This document shows positions 8,729-10,029 of a stretch of DNA of 10,029 nucleotides, piece by piece. Under the pieces are notes generated by a model that was given only the letters and a program-made list of their open reading frames with translations, had not been told where the DNA came from and did no database searches. The stretch's first letter is position 1; each line of letters begins with the position of its first letter. A program made the translations under genes and the position numbers. The DNA is from Bacteroidales bacterium Bact_07. Lineage in GTDB: Bacteria > Bacteroidota > Bacteroidia > Bacteroidales > Tenuifilaceae. The DNA lies in NCBI GenBank assembly GCA_001603415.1, contig LUYY01000093.1, positions 1 through 10,029 on the forward strand, given 5' to 3'.

Positions 8729-9218
8729 TTATTGAAACGTATTGTTAGCCCAGGTAAAAAATTCAGTTAAGTTGAAGACATAGATTTGCTTTGAACTATT
8801 AGATTCGTTAGAATATTTTTTTGAGGCAACAGCATCTTTTAGCCATTGAATCGCACCTTGTTTCCAACCCTGTCCATCAATTAGTATGATAATTGTATTT
8901 TCAGGCATTGCTTCAATTGCATTAAAATACAAGTAGGGTAGTTTCTCATCAACAGAACCTGACACTTGTTGCCATTTACACTCTATTCGTGCACAAATAT
9001 TATATCTTTCCGATAGCAATAAGAATTCGGTATTACCACTATGTTTGTATATTGTTGTAAATGGAACATTCACAAGTAACAACTCATTTCCGTATTTTTC
9101 TTTGTTTTTTTCCCAGTCCCTATATTTTACTATCTCAAACCGCTTTCCCCTAAAAACAGATACTACGGCTCTTTCTAGTTGATTTCCTGTTTCATTACTT
9201 TTATTTTTTTTCCATCAT
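8729..9218 (-). CDS. Type II restriction endonuclease, PD-(D/E)XK fold, frame broken by an A8 run just after the start
   Basis: Predicted DNA-cleaving partner of the upstream methyltransferase. The conserved frame runs from 9214 to the TAA at 8731-8729. It reads SNETGNQLERAVVSVF, a YRDW...YGNELLLVNVPF stretch, a TEFLLLS strand, then ARIECKWQQVSGSVDEK (ECK being the E-x-K of the PD-(D/E)XK nuclease core), IIILIDGQGW and EFFTWANNTF. The acidic residue of the first half-motif is not certain; the Asp or Glu around YRDW/GNEL or TEF are candidates. The natural start should be ATG at 9218-9216 or 9215-9213, overlapping the methyltransferase TGA (translational coupling). From that ATG the frame reads MMEKK then TAA because of eight A's (9211-9204); seven A's would give MMEKNKSNETGNQ and a 162-residue protein. 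No ATG or GTG lies in the conserved frame between 9214 and 9083; the first usable codon is TTG at 9082, which would give 117 residues lacking the conserved N-terminus. Family assignment is confident; whether it is expressed is not. Confidence 0.75.
9204..9211 (-). repeat. A8 homopolymer at the endonuclease start (frame-deciding)
   Basis: Eight T's on the plus strand, so eight A's in the message, directly after ATGATGG. Length 7 puts the overlapping ATG in frame with the endonuclease. Length 8, as sequenced, gives a five-residue peptide and leaves the endonuclease frame in register with the methyltransferase behind its TGA. Confidence 0.9.
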
Positions 9219-10029
9219 GCTATAGAGTAATTGGTTACAACTATTTCGTTGATTAAACCACGCTTTTGAGCATTGGAATTAATCATTCTTTTGGCAGGAA
9301 CTCTAATAATGTTAAACTTCTGATAAATGGTATCAAAAAAATCATCATTAGGATCTACATTTTTAGGATCGGAATTGCTTAACATCTGCAGTACGCCCCG
9401 TTCATTCAATGTGTTAAATAGTTTTGAAAGCCTGATTTGTTCAGAATCGGAAAAATCATTTTTACTGTAATGTTTGAAATTAGCGGTTTTGCTTATAGGC
9501 CGGTAAGGAGGATCAAAGTATATGAATGCGTTCGATTTAAGATCCTGAATAACTGAATAAAAATCTGCTTTTCTAATTTCGGCTATTTGAAGCACCTTAT
9601 GAACAGCCAGCAAATTTTGCTCATCGCAAATTGTCGGATTTTCATAATCACCCATGGGGGAATTAAATTCACCCTTAGAGTTAACCCTAAATAAACCGTT
9701 AAAACAGGTTCGATTTAAAAAAATTAACTGAGCGGCACGTGGAACCCAATTATCAGAATACTTATCATAGTCAACATTAAATCTTTGAAGATTATAATTG
9801 GTTCTCTGTTCATAAAAGTATTCTTCTCTGTTTTTTTTGTCAAGACTGCGATATGTTTTTTGATACCTATAGAGAAAGTCTAGCAATTTAGATACATCTT
9901 TTTGAATTACTCTATAAGTCAAAACAAGTTCTTCGTTTATGTCGTAAAGAAATGCACTTTCAATATCATAGTTTTGTGCTATATCAAAGAACACAGCACC
10001 ACTTCCGAGAAACGGTTCGTAATAGTTTT
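9215..10029 (-). CDS. Dam-like (D12 class) DNA adenine-N6 methyltransferase, 5' end outside the window
   Basis: Transfers a methyl group from S-adenosylmethionine to adenine N6, protecting host DNA from the partner nuclease. 270 residues are visible and the open frame runs off the right edge. The first readable residues, NYYEPFLGSGAVFFD (from 10027 down), contain motif I (SAM binding), so the N-terminal motif X (a KWAGGK-type sequence in this family) must lie beyond 10029. The GTG at 9994 is internal, not a start. Further motifs: LYDINEELV; the D12 signature LNRTCFNGLFRVNSKGEFN; the catalytic motif IV FDPPY (DPPY codons at 9514-9503); LSNSDPKN; and RMINSNAQKRGLINEIVVTNY near the C-terminus. 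The overall pattern resembles M.DpnII/M.MboI-type GATC methyltransferases, but target specificity cannot be read reliably from this fragment. It ends in TGA (9217-9215) inside ATGATG, overlapping the endonuclease start. It also holds an in-frame A8 run (9838-9831). Base composition is clearly AT-rich compared with the left part of the window. Confidence 0.95.
   Translation of the reverse strand, partial: NYYEPFLGSGAVFFDIAQNYDIESAFLYDINEELVLTYRVIQKDVSKLLDFLYRYQKTYRSLDKKNREEYFYEQRTNYNLQRFNVDYDKYSDNWVPRAAQLIFLNRTCFNGLFRVNSKGEFNSPMGDYENPTICDEQNLLAVHKVLQIAEIRKADFYSVIQDLKSNAFIYFDPPYRPISKTANFKHYSKNDFSDSEQIRLSKLFNTLNERGVLQMLSNSDPKNVDPNDDFFDTIYQKFNIIRVPAKRMINSNAQKRGLINEIVVTNYSIA

Noticed and set aside
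8729..9082. Endonuclease taken as a complete 117-residue protein starting at TTG 9082
   Set aside because: The conserved-looking frame continues 44 codons upstream to the methyltransferase stop, and the TTG falls in the middle of a GNELLLVNVPF stretch, so it is unlikely to be the natural start.
9215..9217. General recoding of TGA as tryptophan
   Set aside because: The next codon after the TGA is TGG, and none of the other genes in the window contains an internal TGA.
9215..9994. Methyltransferase starting at GTG 9994
   Set aside because: The frame stays open upstream to the window edge and encodes the SAM-binding motif EPFLGSGA, which the protein needs.

Overview
The window looks like a chromosomal piece from a member of the Bacteroidota, probably an anaerobic or environmental Bacteroidales-type organism. 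The evidence is the small single-TM TonB with the short C-terminal domain typical of that phylum, and a giant exported protein made of LamG-like, Ig-like and lamin-tail domains ending in a CHU_C/FlgD-type domain. There are no strong Shine-Dalgarno sequences. I see no rRNA, tRNA, CRISPR array or insertion sequence.

Layout. Positions 1-83 hold no recognisable gene. 84-767 (+) encodes a TonB-family energy transducer and is closed by a strong hairpin terminator (795-820). 835-2052 (+) encodes the ribosome-associated GTPase HflX. It converges on asd (2033-3025, -), aspartate-semialdehyde dehydrogenase, and the two coding ends overlap by 20 bases. A 72-base divergent intergenic region with a small inverted repeat separates asd from a 1875-residue secreted modular protein (3098-8725, +). 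That protein is built from a LamG-like domain, three tandem copies of a ~265-residue two-part unit, a second LamG-like domain, two copies of an [Ig-like + lamin-tail] pair, and a C-terminal CHU_C/FlgD-like domain.

From 8729 to the right edge the minus strand carries a type II restriction-modification module. It consists of a Dam-like (D12 class) N6-adenine methyltransferase, cut off by the window edge, followed by a PD-(D/E)XK restriction endonuclease. This block is visibly more AT-rich than the rest and its last stop codon lies 3 bases from the stop of the giant gene, so it looks like an acquired cassette.

The main point of interest is the methyltransferase-endonuclease junction. The methyltransferase stop (TGA) is embedded in an ATGATG double start. 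The endonuclease reading frame opened by that ATG is broken after five codons by a run of eight A's. With seven A's the frame would run intact into a conserved-looking endonuclease of 162 residues. As sequenced, the endonuclease frame is instead in register with the methyltransferase, separated by the single TGA. The data could reflect a phase-variable or slippage-controlled endonuclease, a decayed gene, stop-codon readthrough, or a homopolymer sequencing error. The methyltransferase also contains an A8 run, in frame.
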